NCBI GenBank assembly: GCA_035582835.1
Contig: JAYKAV010001853.1
Location: 263,219-327,218 of the forward strand
DNA: 64,000 bases
Direction: 5' to 3'
From: Phoebastria nigripes
Taxonomy: Eukaryota; Chordata; Aves; Procellariiformes; Diomedeidae
Shown: positions 40,601 to 53,478 of the stretch, in pieces
Layout of the letters: each line of letters starts with the position of its first letter
Numbering within the stretch: the stretch's first letter is position 1
Made by a program: the position numbers and the translations under genes
Notes under the pieces: generated by a model
Told to the model about the DNA's origin: nothing
What the model saw: only the letters and a program-made list of their open reading frames with translations
Database searches by the model: none

Positions 40601-43600
40601 CTTCTGTAAGCTATAAAAAAAGGTAAAACCCGAGGTAAATATGTAGAAGATCTACAAACATTTGGCTTGGACTATTACCATCTGGAGGTTGACTAGTTAA
40701 ATGAGCAGTAACCATTTTTTCATTTCATTTCAAATTTTAATTCAAGATCAGTTTTTCACAGTGAACCATGCAAACATTTGTGAATGACTGTTCCAATACA
40801 AAATTACCTATTTTGCAAAAAAGAGAAATTTCTGGTTTGCAAGGTGGCCCAGACTTTACATGTGAGTAGTTTTATAAAGTTTCACAAAGGCATTTTCACA
40901 TTTTCACATCCCACCACTTTTTGCTTTCAGTATCAAGTGAGAGGATATTTAATATTTAAAATGAAAATCAAGACACTCAGAAAAACTGAGTTGATGAAAC
41001 AAAAATTTTATTCTTATTTGTTGTTTCATTTTCTTCAAAAACTCTTTACTTCAATCCTTCATACATGCTAAACACGTGGAATTTTAGCCTTTTCAATATT
41101 TTAGAAAATCTGATTGAGATTTTGCAAACATTTGTATTAACTTTTCTTCATCAGTGTACTCACAGATTTTAAGATCAAATTTAACACTGGAAACCATTTG
41201 AGAATTACAAAGTTTTTTATACCCAAAGAAAAGCAAACAAAATCTTTTTAAAAAGAGAGAAATGGGAGCTAGAACCATCATAATCTTTGGGTCTGGGAAG
41301 GATGATCATGTTAGTTCATTTTTTCAGGAATCAAACTAAAATAGGTGAAATCATACAAAGAATAATTTAGGAAAAAAATGAAAAAAAAATTCAGAATACC
41401 AGGCCTTTGAGAAAGTCCTGGCATATTAAACAGGCAGAGGCTGATGCAAGTTGAATACCAAATATTAAACCCATGTTAGCAAAATGATATATTTCCCACA
41501 CACAGACCGAATCTCAGAAGACCTGCCGGAAACAAAAGCTGGTTACTTGTAAGGGGGACATGCTCAAATTCGTATCCAGATTCACTTAGGAACTGGGGCA
41601 TAGTAAATACCCAGAGAACACTCCCGAGAGCCTGGAGTTTTCTGTCCAGCAGACATGAAAGGTGAGAAATTGATTTTTGATGGGGGGAAATGGTGGAACA
41701 AATCTTTGTTTTTCCTGAACACGTAGCTGCCCTTCTCCAGGCATGACCATGTCCAAAGGAGGAGAAAGAAGCATCCTACAGGCAAAGTGGCCTCATAAGC
41801 AGATGATTTAATAACAAGCATGGAGAGAAGTGTTTTCCTCTCTCTCTTTTTCTCAAAAAAGCTTCAAATGGTCTTGGTTTCATCCCATTGTAGAAAAGGA
41901 ATATGTTGAAATATTTAAAAATAAAAGGGTTGCGGGAAGGAAAAACAGTTCTCTGCCAAGCTTTAATTTCAAGTCCATTGAGTCAAGCCATTCTGACCTC
42001 ACTGTTTAAGTTTCGGATTTACTTGGCCAGCCTCTGGGCTTTTGGCGGGAATTATTTACCCTGTGCAAGCAGCGTTCTGCAAAGCCTCCCCCCAGAAGTG
42101 GCAATGGCAGTATCACGTCAGGAACCCGACTTTGAACCGGGACAGCACTCACTGTCAGTGGGAAGTTTGAGCATGCATACAAGAATTTCTTCAAAAAGCA
42201 CTCTTTTCTCGCAGTCTAAGCCCATGGTGAATACTGTCCTCTCCTCTCTAGGCTCTGTGGTCGCCCTGTTGGAGCTTATCTTACATGGCTTTATTTGCAG
42301 TTCTTTTAAATGCAAGGGAAGTTCTTAAAAGAATGTAATTATTGCTGTGAAAGTCACAAATATTGTGCTGGGAATCCACACATCATTTCAGTATTTCAGC
42401 TGAATAACAGTTTACACCATGCTTTTCTGATAATAAAGTAACTTTTGCTACAGAATGGAAGTTCCCCTAAGGCAAAGTAAAACAAGTTATATTTGTGTTC
42501 TGTAAAGTGTTTTGTGATGTGACAAAAAATATATATACACTTTTTTTAAAAGGAGAGAAAAAACTCTTTTAGTTCATGTTTGGAAGTTTGGCTTAAGTGC
42601 CAAGTTTGATTGAAAGGAGAGCTTAATTTGAACACCTGAACCAACAACGGATATTTCAAAATCCATCCATACATATTGCATTGCTTTCATTTGAAAGTTC
42701 AGAAAATAATGGTGGTAAGAATTTAAGTAGCATGTTAAATCTTCAGCCAGTCTTTCCACTCAATATATTTGTTAAAATAATGTGCTGAAGCAGCAGGAAT
42801 TTATTATTGGGCTTTTTCACACAAGACACACCTTGAATTTTTCCATTCTAAATCTTTTAACAGATGCATAAAGTGGTAAAGTGCTTCACAGAAAAAGCTT
42901 CATATATGACGTGAGTTCAAACAGCAACATAATAAAGATATGAAATATCAGCTATTGAACTATATCTTAATTAGTTTCAGATTTTCAGTCTAACTTTTTT
43001 AGGTGTTTTGGACATCAACAATCTTATAAAGTAAAACCTGCAACAGACTTTAGACTATGGAGAAAAGTTAGTTATCATTAGCATATCTTTGGAGTAAGTT
43101 TCTGGTTTGAATTTTAAAAAACTAGCTGGTACACTAAGGATTTGGTTTACATCATTTTGAGCCAACATCCCACTGTAGCTGACCTTGCATTTACTGACAG
43201 ACTGAAGTGGTGTCCCACAGAAATCTCCATTACTGTGTCACAAGAAGTAACTAAAAATGCTGATTTTGTCTGGACAGATGAAGTCAGATGACAATATAGA
43301 GAGCCTGCAAACCCAATGCCTCACCATGATACGCAGCACCTTTGGTTTTGGAAATGTGCATACAAAATGCCAGAACAAATGTACAGGAATCAGACACTCA
43401 TGTTGCAAATACACATGCATCATGGGTGCTGCACCAGGCACCACGTGCATAGCTTGCAGGTTTGGATATCACTGCCGGCATAATGTGACTGACACGGGAG
43501 CTGCTGATATGGATTAGATCAGATTTCCTCTTTTCCCTGTTTGCTGCAGCACCGTACATTGGCTTCTTGCTCATGGGCACCTTGCCTGCACTCACACTAA

Positions 43601-45922
43601 GTCTGCCCTGCCACCTTCTTTACAGAGACAAACCTTTCCTGATGATCATCGATATCAACTTTGGCTTAAAAAAGATAACATTATGTTACACTAAGAAACA
43701 GCTAAGCTGTCGTGAGATTACGTTAAAATTTAAAAATGTAAGTTTTCTTGTTTTTTCAGCATCAGAATTAGTTCTTTGCTTACTTATTTATAATCCTGCC
43801 TTTCCCCCAGAAGCATGCTATCATTCATTCTTGGACAAATCACATATAATAATATGTCACTAACTCAGCGCCTACACAAATCAGCTTCCAGGATCAAATC
43901 TGAAAAAGGCAGACCCCTGCGAAGCTTTGAAGATTCCAGTAATAAGTCCTGGCTTTTAAGATATGCCTGATGGCTTTTGTTTTCATCTCATAAGTAAGGG
44001 TTATAAAAGAGTATGCAAGCTGTTCATAAGGAAACTGAAACAGAAGTCATTGCACAGTGAGATCAAACAGCTCTTGAATCAGTAAAACTAAAAGTAACCC
44101 ACAATCTTATAACAAGGTTTGCAATTTTCAGAGCCTGTTGTATTGCACCTAGTTAGCTGGGCTGCATACGGTAAGTCATCATATTTCATCAAATTTCCAA
44201 CACAGCCTTTTGGGCAGTGAAAGAATTTCTGGCTAAAAACTGATATTAAGAAATTAAACTTCTATAGTGTTTTGCATCATTCTGAAAGGGTTATTTCTGC
44301 AGAAAGAATAGAAAGAATCTTTTGATAAGGAAATAAGCTACATAGGCAGCAAAAAATATGAATTTCACTAATTATGTCACTATTATAGTGTGCTTCTGGA
44401 AACAAATCATGTCTTTTTTTCCCAGTAGGCTACATATTGCTGGGCAGAATCCACTGCCTGTGGGCAAACTGGAAACACCCCTGCCAGTTCAGGGCACAGT
44501 TTGCCATTTTAACTCACTATTTGGAAAAGAGAAACCAAGTGTAAGAAATGCAGAACAATGCCTGCACTCAAACAAGATTAACCTTGCTCGTTTATGTGCT
44601 TTAACACTGTCAAAGAATCTCTGCTTGAGCAATTGAAGTTTTGGTAAGGACTCCCAGCTCTAGGAGGTGTTTAGAAGACGACTGGAACAACTCCTGGAGT
44701 ATTCTGTAACAAGAATAATTAGGCAGTGAGCTCAGCCTGTGTGAAAACAAAATAAAATTGTTGCTGCATTACTGCTATTAAAAATCCCCAAGATGTAAAT
44801 TTTGTGGAAAGTTTCATCAATCACACGAATTTAAGTAATAATTTGAAATAGAAGGTCTGTCACAAGATTTGGTAGCACTGAGAGAGCAGATTAAGCTTTT
44901 ATAGGCTGCTCAGTGAAGAACTGGAATCTTATCAAGCATGGGAAGAAAGGATACTCTAGAATGCAGGTACATCCAAAATGCCTGGAAACCTGGAAATTTG
45001 ATAAATGTTTGATCTGGTTTAGCATCTTAGAAAACCAATGGAAGGACAAATGCAAGAGATTTTTGCTGAATCATTGGATAGTACTGGAGAAAATTTGTGG
45101 CCGGAAAATAGTTGTGTCTACAACAAATACTGAAACTGCATGAATGAAAAATGGTGCCTTTTTCTGCAGTTAGATTTAAATATCAACATGTGTTTTGGAG
45201 GAGGAGAAGTAGGCCTGCAAATACATGTTTTATTATCATTAAAATGTGTACACTGCCCCAAAGCATGGCAGATAGATAGGTTGCAAGTCCAGTAGGTCAT
45301 CTGCGAACACTGAACAAAGGACCAGGATGTCTAGAAGAACGCTCAGCTACTTGATTAAATGATCTGGGCAGATTAAATGCCTAAAATATGAGCATTTTCT
45401 GGCAGAGCAAACACAGTCAAAGAGGTTGATTTTTACAGCCAGTTTGTGCTAACGCTTGTCACAGATCAGCTTTTAGCTACTGTGCAAGACTTGCTTGGGA
45501 ATCAGTAACGGCTGCACTTACATTGTCCCCAGTGAACTGCTTCCCCTTTCTCAGAAGCTACACAAATTTGGCTTTTTCTTAAAATTGCTCTCAAGCTAGA
45601 AGCCCACATCCTAGTTTCAAAAAACATGACTTGCTTCTTAGGAATGTAAATCATTCTGCATCCTGATCTTTGAGAAACATAGGTCAGCCCAAGGAGTGGG
45701 AGAATGATCCTCCTTGTTCTGCNCCACGCCGAGGGCCAGGGGTTGGGTGACCTCCACCCCCACGAGCAGAAAGCGCCCAGCCAAAGGAGCGGGGCGGCAA
45801 ACGAGGGCAGGTCATTTTGAATTGAATGTGTTTCATTTACATGTAGTGAGGGCATGCCCTCCACCAGGCTGCTGTGGGGGAGGATGCTGAGACTACTGAT
45901 AGAGCATTTCAGGGCCTTTCAA
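40601..45922. other. No gene seen; AT-rich non-coding DNA
   Basis: The longest frame is 141 codons (41903-42328 plus), without recognisable domains. A frame at 43257-43517 is unusually rich in Cys but lacks a signal peptide. An ambiguous base lies at 45723 in a short GC-richer patch. Confidence 0.5.
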
Positions 45923-45946
45923 AAGAGAGCATTTAAGGGCTCTCTT
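45923..45946. repeat. Perfect 8-bp inverted repeat
   Basis: AAGAGAGC (45923-45930) and GCTCTCTT (45939-45946) are exact reverse complements with an 8-base loop. The region also repeats AGGGC three times and runs into T6. Confidence 0.7.
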
Positions 45947-47577
45947 AAGGGCTTTTTTGCTTCTTTATTTCATTTACATAGGCACCATCCATGCAAAGGC
46001 CTGGCTTGCTGGAACCTCTTGGGGGATGCAGCAACATTGCACAAAAGGGGGAAGCAGAGCCTCTCCTGAAATGGTTTTAAAAGGTTTTATCAAAGGTTTT
46101 AACCCACTGATGCAAACGGATTATTACAGCACTAAAACAAATAGCACATCACGGGAGTAGGGTAGCTAGCACTGTGGCATGCATCAGGAAAGGAAGGTGT
46201 TGCTCTGAAACCACAGCAATGCGTATCAGCCCCTGTGGATCTGTCTCAAACTAATTGTTGTGCAAGTGCTGCCCTGGGAGAGCTCAGGGAAGTCAGATAT
46301 ATTCTCATCAGCTTGCAAGCAGCGTTAAGGAAGATCCCGAGGAGATTTGGATCCCAGAGACAGACATTAGAAATGTGACAATGAATAGGGACCACTTGCT
46401 GACAAGGCGATTCACAAGCACTTGGCTGCCTATTTTTCTCCCTACCATAATCTTTCCTTTTCTTCTGTAGGCAGAAACTTCCAATTCCCTTCAGTTCTGG
46501 CCTGCTTGCCTGTACCTAGGTTTGTTGGGGAGGTGGGGGGCAGATACAGAGGCAAAGCAGGCACTATTTCCTAATCTTCTCACCCAGGCACAGACTTGTC
46601 CTATATTACTGTGAGCTCTTTAAGGTGAAATCTGTACTGGGACAGCATATCTAGGGGCAAGAGAATATTCTCAGAATATTCACAGAGTTGTTGAGCATCA
46701 CATAATGTTCAAATTGCCAAACCAAAATTTAAAAGTTCATAACCAGTAAAAATTATATTAAATTAAATAATTGTCACTGGACAAGTTGAAGGAAAATGTA
46801 AGCAAATAATGGAGTTACCAATAGTTACTCTAAAACAAAATTCACATTCCCACTTAGCTCTCATACATTTGAGGACTGCTGAATGACTTATTTACTTTTA
46901 CTAGGTAGCGCTTACTGATTCTAACAAAGCCAGTAAAACATGGACTGAGCTATGCAGCCTAAGAAAGGGAAACAAGTGAATAATGAGTTGAAAAATATTT
47001 GATTATATACAACTGTACTATTCATATTTTGGCAAAGAGTACCAGTCAGCAATATCAGAGTGTCTTCAACAATGGCAGTAAATAGTACTCTGTTGCTTAG
47101 AGCCCAAAATTTAAATCAGGTATTTATGAATCAACTGAAGTAGACTAATCATAAAGTCAATTGTCATTACTACTAACATGCTTAACTCCAGAAGTAAACG
47201 TGATTATGGAATTTTGCCAAAGCGCTACATGGTATTTCAAGTAAAATTCAATTCCATCACAGCAAACTAAGATGCAACTTCATATTCAGATCTTTTCGAC
47301 TAAAGAAAAGACTCCAATGCATCATTAGATATGACGGTAATTGCTTAAAATCTCAACATTACACCACATTAAACAACTAACAATAACCTTTAGTGATCCT
47401 TCAAGGAAATCCTGTTCTAGGGCTAACACTAGGATCAAAAAGATAACGTCATATAACAATTACTGCTCAAGGCTTTGGAGTATTCCTATTTACCAGTGTA
47501 GCTGAACATTTTTACATTATAAAAGTTAGATTAAAATAACTCTATCCAAAGAGATCAGTACAATAACATTACAAAAT
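45947..47577. other. No gene seen; strongly AT-rich DNA
   Basis: Few open frames and low G+C from about 46700 to 47560. Nothing recognised. Confidence 0.5.
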
Positions 47578-47580
47578 GAG

Positions 47581-47992
47581 TCAGAGATGGTGTTCCTCAC
47601 ACTGGATTTGCTGCACACACAAACTGGTTTTGTTGGACAAAGGTTGGAATTTTAATTTTTTCAGTATTCTGAAAAGCTTTTTTTTTTCCCCATATGTATT
47701 TCTTTTGAAACTCAGGGGATTCCTAGTGGAATCTGAAGCAAGAAGTGTTGATTTCTCTGATTTCTCTGGCACTGAGCCAGCTCTCAGGACTCCATCCACA
47801 CGCCAGCTCTCTGAGCGGTCTCTGGGGGGCTGGTCAGAAGAAGAGTAGAGAAGATCTTGGAGAAGTAGAGGTTCCTGGTCACTCTGATCTTCAGAAAAGC
47901 TGATTCTTTCCCAGAATTTTTGACAGTTTAAAGGATTCTTTGGAGAAGCACAATCTTTAGCTGGGGAGTTCATTCCCTGCTCCACAGTCTGC
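47581..47992 (-). CDS. Candidate 3' exon, unidentified product
   Basis: On the minus strand a 137-codon frame follows a good splice acceptor: TTTCTTCTCAG ends at 47993, with a branch-like ACTAAA about 20 bases further upstream. The exon would begin with one base finishing a codon, then Q-T-V-E-Q-G-M-N-S-P, and run to a TGA at 47581-47583. The first two thirds are acidic and Ser-rich with a dileucine-like E-P-L-L-L-Q-D-L-L; the last third is Lys/Leu rich. No clear donor is present, so a terminal exon is the simplest reading, but no AATAAA follows closely on this strand. There is no transmembrane segment and I do not recognise the protein. A chance frame remains quite possible. Confidence 0.25.
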
Positions 47993-47997
47993 CTGAG

Positions 47998-50455
47998 AAG
48001 AAACTTTGGTTTTAGTTGATGTTTGACTGCTCAAGCCAAGCTCAAGCTTTTACTGTGTCCCATTTCTCAGATTCCAAATTTTTTGAAATCTGAAGGTTAA
48101 CAAAATGGATCATGAGAGAGAACCTGCCGTTGTACCTGCTGCCCAGAAGCAGACGTCTTCTCCTTACATTCAAATTCTTTTGTCTTCCCTTCACACATAG
48201 GAAGAATGTATCCCTCTTTTGTTAAACAGACCTCATGTTCATTTTTAAGTATCATAACTATAATTAGTATACCCTAAATAGACTGAAAATTCTGCTTGAA
48301 AAGTCTAACAGCCTGGAAAATTCTAAACACGATGCAAATAAGTATGGTTTCTGACTAGCAGCATCTTCTGTGGTTGCTTCTTTCAAGAGAGAAAAGGCAT
48401 ATTTTAATACAGTTTTTTGCATAAGTAGCTGAATAATAACTCCCAAGCAGCAAAAATATCACATAGAGACAATAGCTGTAAAAAAAGTTAGCTATGCATT
48501 CATTTGGAGTTTCAAGCTTTCTTGCAAGAAACAACTGCAATTTTCACTGTTTTAGAGAAACTGTTCACTCTTAAGTTTCTGTTTCTGAATGAGAAGAATC
48601 TCTTGGTGTGTGCACGGCTGATTAAAAATCTGAATTTNTTTTTTTTTTTTTTAGGAAATCTCCTATATATATTTGTTTCTTTCAAGTCCTTAGGAAACAT
48701 TACAAACAATAAACATGGCACCAAACTTGCTGATTTCTAAGTAAGGAAAATTCTTAAATACTAAGCTTCAGTATTTCAGCAATAACAAAAAATTCCTGAT
48801 TGCAGCCTTCCTAAGAGAGTCATAAATATTTTTTGTCAGTGTGCAGCTCTACCATTTGCAACATGATGCGACATTCATGGTAGTATCAAAAGTTCAAATC
48901 ATAATATCCTGCCAGGAAGCTTTAAAGCAGCTCTTGGACCGCGCTAAGGTATCTGTTTGGTATCAAACATAAGATCAATAGTTTCCCTGTTGACTGCTAT
49001 TTACTAAAGTGCTTTTCTGGATGATACAACAGAAGATAAAATTTACAGAACATAATTGTAGTCATAGAAAAGAAAGCAGAAACAAATGGCAGTGTTGTTT
49101 GTTTGTTTGTTCAAAATATTTTATGGTTTAAGCAAGCAAGGACATCCCTGCATGCACAAGGACCAGATCGGTGGGGAGAGAATGCAGCTACAACACTGAA
49201 GCTCAGCAAGGAGATCATAACATTAATTCCCAGTGCTCTGTGTATGCCTGCACAGCTATGACTAGCTGTCAAAAAGCAGCATGTAATCCTGGCAGAAATG
49301 CTTTTTATGTTGTGTTCCTCATTTAAAACTAAAGAAAAATATGCTAAGAATATTTATGCATGTGATGCTACAGCAGTATTCATGAGTTGGCTTCTACATG
49401 AGATATCAGGTTCCTTCAAAAACACAGAACCCTCTTCTTCATATGTAAACCCCAGATATTACAAGGCTGATACGTTAACTAATTCCCATCAGTTGTAAAT
49501 CACTGTGTAAAATATACCATAAAACTTANTGACTCATAGGTACCACTCCTCCCTTCAAATCGAATACAAGTTAGGCCTGAACTTGAGTTTAAATGTTTGA
49601 TTTCAGAGTTTTTATTGTTCCGAGAGTTATTGTTTTCTAAACAAGGAATTTCAAAGAAATCAGTAAAGTATGTTGTGAAAGAAGATCAGAAACGTGCGAT
49701 CAAGTGTGAGAACTGGGATGGAATAATTTTAATGAAAATCATGCTTTTCTATCATTGTTTCTCAGAGGACAAACTGAAAGGACATAAAATTAATCCTCTT
49801 TGCCAAAATTAAGCAATGAAACTTCCTAGGGGAATCTTCAGTGGAAGAATATCCAAGCAGAAAAGCCGAGTGTATTTGGGGTTCTCTAACCATATGGGAA
49901 GCTGTCACATAAAGTTTTATAAGCCTTTTTTTAGACATTATAATAAGTCTTTGTTAAGCATATTGGAGATAATCTGAACTCTTGAAAGTGTTTTCTAAGC
50001 ACTGTGAACATCAGTACTCTCCATGCTAGCATGAGTTTTATAGAAATACAGCACATACATTTTCCCTCTTTATACATAAAAAGAAGAGCTCTTTCTTCAC
50101 AGGTAAATGGGACCATGACCCTCTTCAGCGCTGTGTATACTTTTTTCAGCATCTAATATGGGTAAATAGCCTCTTCGCGGAAAGACTGACTTCCATGTTG
50201 TGAAGGAAAAGTGTAGAAGCTCTTGCAGCTTACAAAGCTGGATACTTAGTGAAGTTTCTCTGCTCTTGGTGGAACAAATAAGAATTCCTGCAACTCTTAC
50301 AGCTCCCTCCTCCCAAGCTTGTTTGTTATCTCCTGCTAAATTCAGTCCTTGACAAGATTTGAAACAGATTAAAATCCCGCCCTCTCAGTTCGTGGTCTCT
50401 CAGAAGGTTAGAAGTTCATGAGTTCATTTTTCCTCAATGTTAAAAATATACCAGA
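47998..50455. other. No gene seen; AT-rich non-coding DNA
   Basis: Contains a T run at 48635-48652 with one ambiguous base (48638), a short GTTT repeat near 49096-49110 and an ambiguous base at 49529. No gene or repeat family was recognised. Confidence 0.5.
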
Positions 50456-50500
50456 ATAAAAAAAAAAAAAAAAAAGAGAGAAAACAATAAACTATAAAAA

Positions 50501-50552
<52 letters not shown>

Positions 50553-50588
50553 CAAAAAAAAAAAAAAAAAAAAAAGAGAGAGAATACA
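50456..50588. repeat. Long A-rich tract
   Basis: Runs of 18 A (50458-50475), about 46 A (50503-50548) and 22 A (50554-50575) are joined by short spacers. The outer runs both end in AGAGAG, so part of the tract looks duplicated. No retroelement body precedes it on either strand. The length given in a draft assembly is unreliable. Confidence 0.85.
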
Positions 50589-52911
50589 AAGCTTTCTGAC
50601 ACCTTTCAGGTCAAAAACAAACAAAGAAAAATACAAACAAAGAGCACAGACATGTTCATTATTGAGATTGAGGCCTCTCAGTTTGCCAAACCAGTGGCTA
50701 TTTAAAGATCTTCTACACCTCCTTTCTATGTTCTTCCCTGGTTGACCTACCCCAGGCCATGGCTAGATAGGGAAAAAATAGTCAAGTGCAAGGAAAAGAT
50801 CCTTTAATTAGCCATTGCCCTCTGCAAATGGGGTCACCAAAGAGATGAGCTTACTCAGCATCCACCAGTAAAATCTTTTGGTAAGAAGTCAAGCCATAAC
50901 CACACACAAGGCTCCCTCTTCCCTTCTTTGAGTTTCTAGCCCCAACCACATCTCTCCCACAGGGACAGCAACCTCCAAGAGTGCTATCCCAGCAGGGTCA
51001 ACCCTGAGTCACCCTCCAGCCTTCAGGTCCCTGGGATACCCTTGGCATTGGGTACAGGGAAGAATAAAAGACAAGGAGGGAAGTTCACATTGGCCATGTC
51101 TATACTAGGGAGTGATCTGGCAAAGTGAAGGAGCTGGGGCTGAGGACCCAACATTCGCACTATACACCCTTCAGCATGTCTTTACTTAGGACTAGGTCTG
51201 GTCTGGTCCCAGCGACCAAATGCCCACTTGTGCCTGCAGCTCACTTGAGGCTTTTGCAGCTTAGTATCACCTAAAAGGAGCCCAGTTCATACACCCCAAG
51301 ACTGCTCCATGATGCAAACCAAAGCACAATAAGAAGGGACAAACAGGAAATTTTCTTCAAAAGCACTCTCCTGGTCCACACATCATGCCTAGAGATCAGG
51401 GTCAACCTCTCCCAACAAGTACATACACTGTCCTTCTGGGGCAGCCGTTCCTGGAGGGCTCTCTCACCTTCTAACCTCTGTCCTAATCCATACAAGTACC
51501 AGTAATATAGCAGGAGGAGACTGACTGACCCCAAGGCACCTCATTAATTTTTTTATGTTCCTCATGGACTTTGCTTCTCTCATCCCACTGGGAAATCAAA
51601 GCCCAAGGTCTGGTTATAAAGAAAAATATTTCCAGTCAGTTTTTCTCTATGCACCAGGGAGAGGTGGGGATAAGCATTGGGCAGGCAGTTTATTTACTGC
51701 ATATTGTGGTATCCTCTCCACTTAGTGTGGAGTATTTTCTATGTGAAGGAGAGAGGAAAGTAGCGCTTCTCTTTGCTTGTGAAGCCAGCATCTAACAGCA
51801 AGCAGCAGACACTCTCAGTACATCTCTTTTGGCGTTCTCTATGTAAAAAATAAACTCATGGCAATGATTTACACCACTTTCACACTTCCGTCTTTCATTT
51901 TAGTCATTTCATTAGGTATCGGTATTGCATACTCTTGGTGACCACTATCTGCGGGCACAGTGGGATGAGAGCAAAACCCTGCAATGCCATGGCAGATCCA
52001 GAAGGGAAGGAAGGGGCAGGAACTGCAGCATTACACAATTATACTTTTTATACATCCACAGTGCCCAAACCACATCATCCTTTAAAAGAGAGTGACTTTC
52101 TAAGGGGAAGGTAAACAAAGGTATGGTCTTTAAAGGAAACTAATTTACTTCACAAACATTTTCAAGCCTTAAAAGAAGACTGCCCTACAGCCTTTGGGCA
52201 GAAGTCTGACTACTGCAAAACAGCAGAACAGCTGAAATGCATTTCACTGAAAGTAAACAAAACCACAAACCTAAGCATTTAAAATAAATTTTGAGGGCAT
52301 AAAATAAACCTTTGCCAACAATCCAGTGCCTATTTCAATGACAGTCTTGGGCTGCTGTTATTTTAAAGAGAAAGTTTCACAATATACGGTGATATAATCC
52401 AGACACTGCAATAAGCTTTGCTTTAATTAGGAACTCTGAGCCTCTCCATGCTGAAGGAAAAAAAAAAGGTCACATTATGCTTGAACAGAGGAGAGAAGCA
52501 GAGGAAGAATTCCTGGCCCAGGGAATTTGCTCTTTTTTAGCATGGGATGCACAGACTATACAGATAACACTCCTTTCCTTCTGAAACACCTCGGTGACTT
52601 GAATGGAAATGCCCTTCTTTCCCCCAGGGACAATCCTGACACCATTTCCTTATGCATGATCTTTGATGTTTCAGTGGGATTCCTAGAAATCTCCCAGCTG
52701 CCTGCAGTATGCTTCTCCTCCAGGAGTTACCTACCTCCAGGAGTAACACATCTGCCTTAACCATCCAGCTTGAAAACATTTAAGCCCTGTTCCTGCACTC
52801 ACACCTCCTTTCCCTATTTTCCTCCTCTTGCAGCCACAGGCGCTGTGCAACGATCTGCACTGATGTTCCCGACAGACTGACCCTCTGCAGATGGCATGAA
52901 AGAGCTCCACG
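50589..52911. other. No gene seen; non-coding DNA
   Basis: Short frames only on both strands. Nothing recognised. Confidence 0.5.
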
Positions 52912-53478
52912 GTGAAAATGGGGGACAACTCTAATTCTCTTAAAGTCGGAAATGTGAAATTCACTGTGACTCATACTGCTTCTTTGGCATCAAATCCAGC
53001 TATTACAAAATGCTCTGGAGCAAATGACCAAAGTGTTGGAAAGAGCAGTCTCTGCAACCAGTGGACAATTACCTGTGCAGCTATAGCCAATACCCCTTCA
53101 TATTCCCATTCCTTTCCGAACCTGTTCAGCCCCAGCATCAGCCTGAGAAACCTGTTTACCCATTCCTCTTCACTCCCAAGGAAATCCAGGATGGCAGTGA
53201 ATACCTCCACACAAACCTTTCAGGTTCAAAATGAGGAAAGGCACAACAGCAAAGCACGTTACACCATACATTCCTGTTGCGCCTTAAAACAGTTGCTTAG
53301 AAATATTACTAAATGCCATTATTCAATCTGCATGTATAGTAGAAATAAAAAAAAAAAAACAATGAATGCTTCACTTCCTCTCTCCACAGGTCCTATCCAC
53401 TACTATTGGATCAGGCCAATGTCTCTTCAGCAGGCTCATATAATTCCCTTGTGTTTGGTTCCTCAGAGTTGGGTTTAG
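52912..53478 (+). other. Open frame of 188 codons, probably fortuitous
   Basis: One of the longest stop-free plus-strand frames outside repeats. It starts M-K-M-G-D-N-S-N-S and is rich in Ser, Thr, Asn and Ile. A run of 12 A inside it gives K-K-K-K, and a minus-strand frame (52971-53210) overlaps it. It has no domain, signal peptide or membrane segment that I recognise. A frame of this length is not surprising in 64 kb read in six frames. Confidence 0.15.

Noticed and set aside
40750..40770. miR-128-like string (tcacagtgaacc)
   Set aside because: Twelve bases match the mature miRNA start, but the rest differs and no matching hairpin arm was seen.
42100..42125. U4 snRNA-like string (tggcagtatc)
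   Set aside because: A ten-base match only; the remaining U4 sequence does not follow.
41903..42328. 141-codon plus-strand frame
   Set aside because: Two minus-strand frames overlap it, and no domain, splice boundary or codon pattern supports it.
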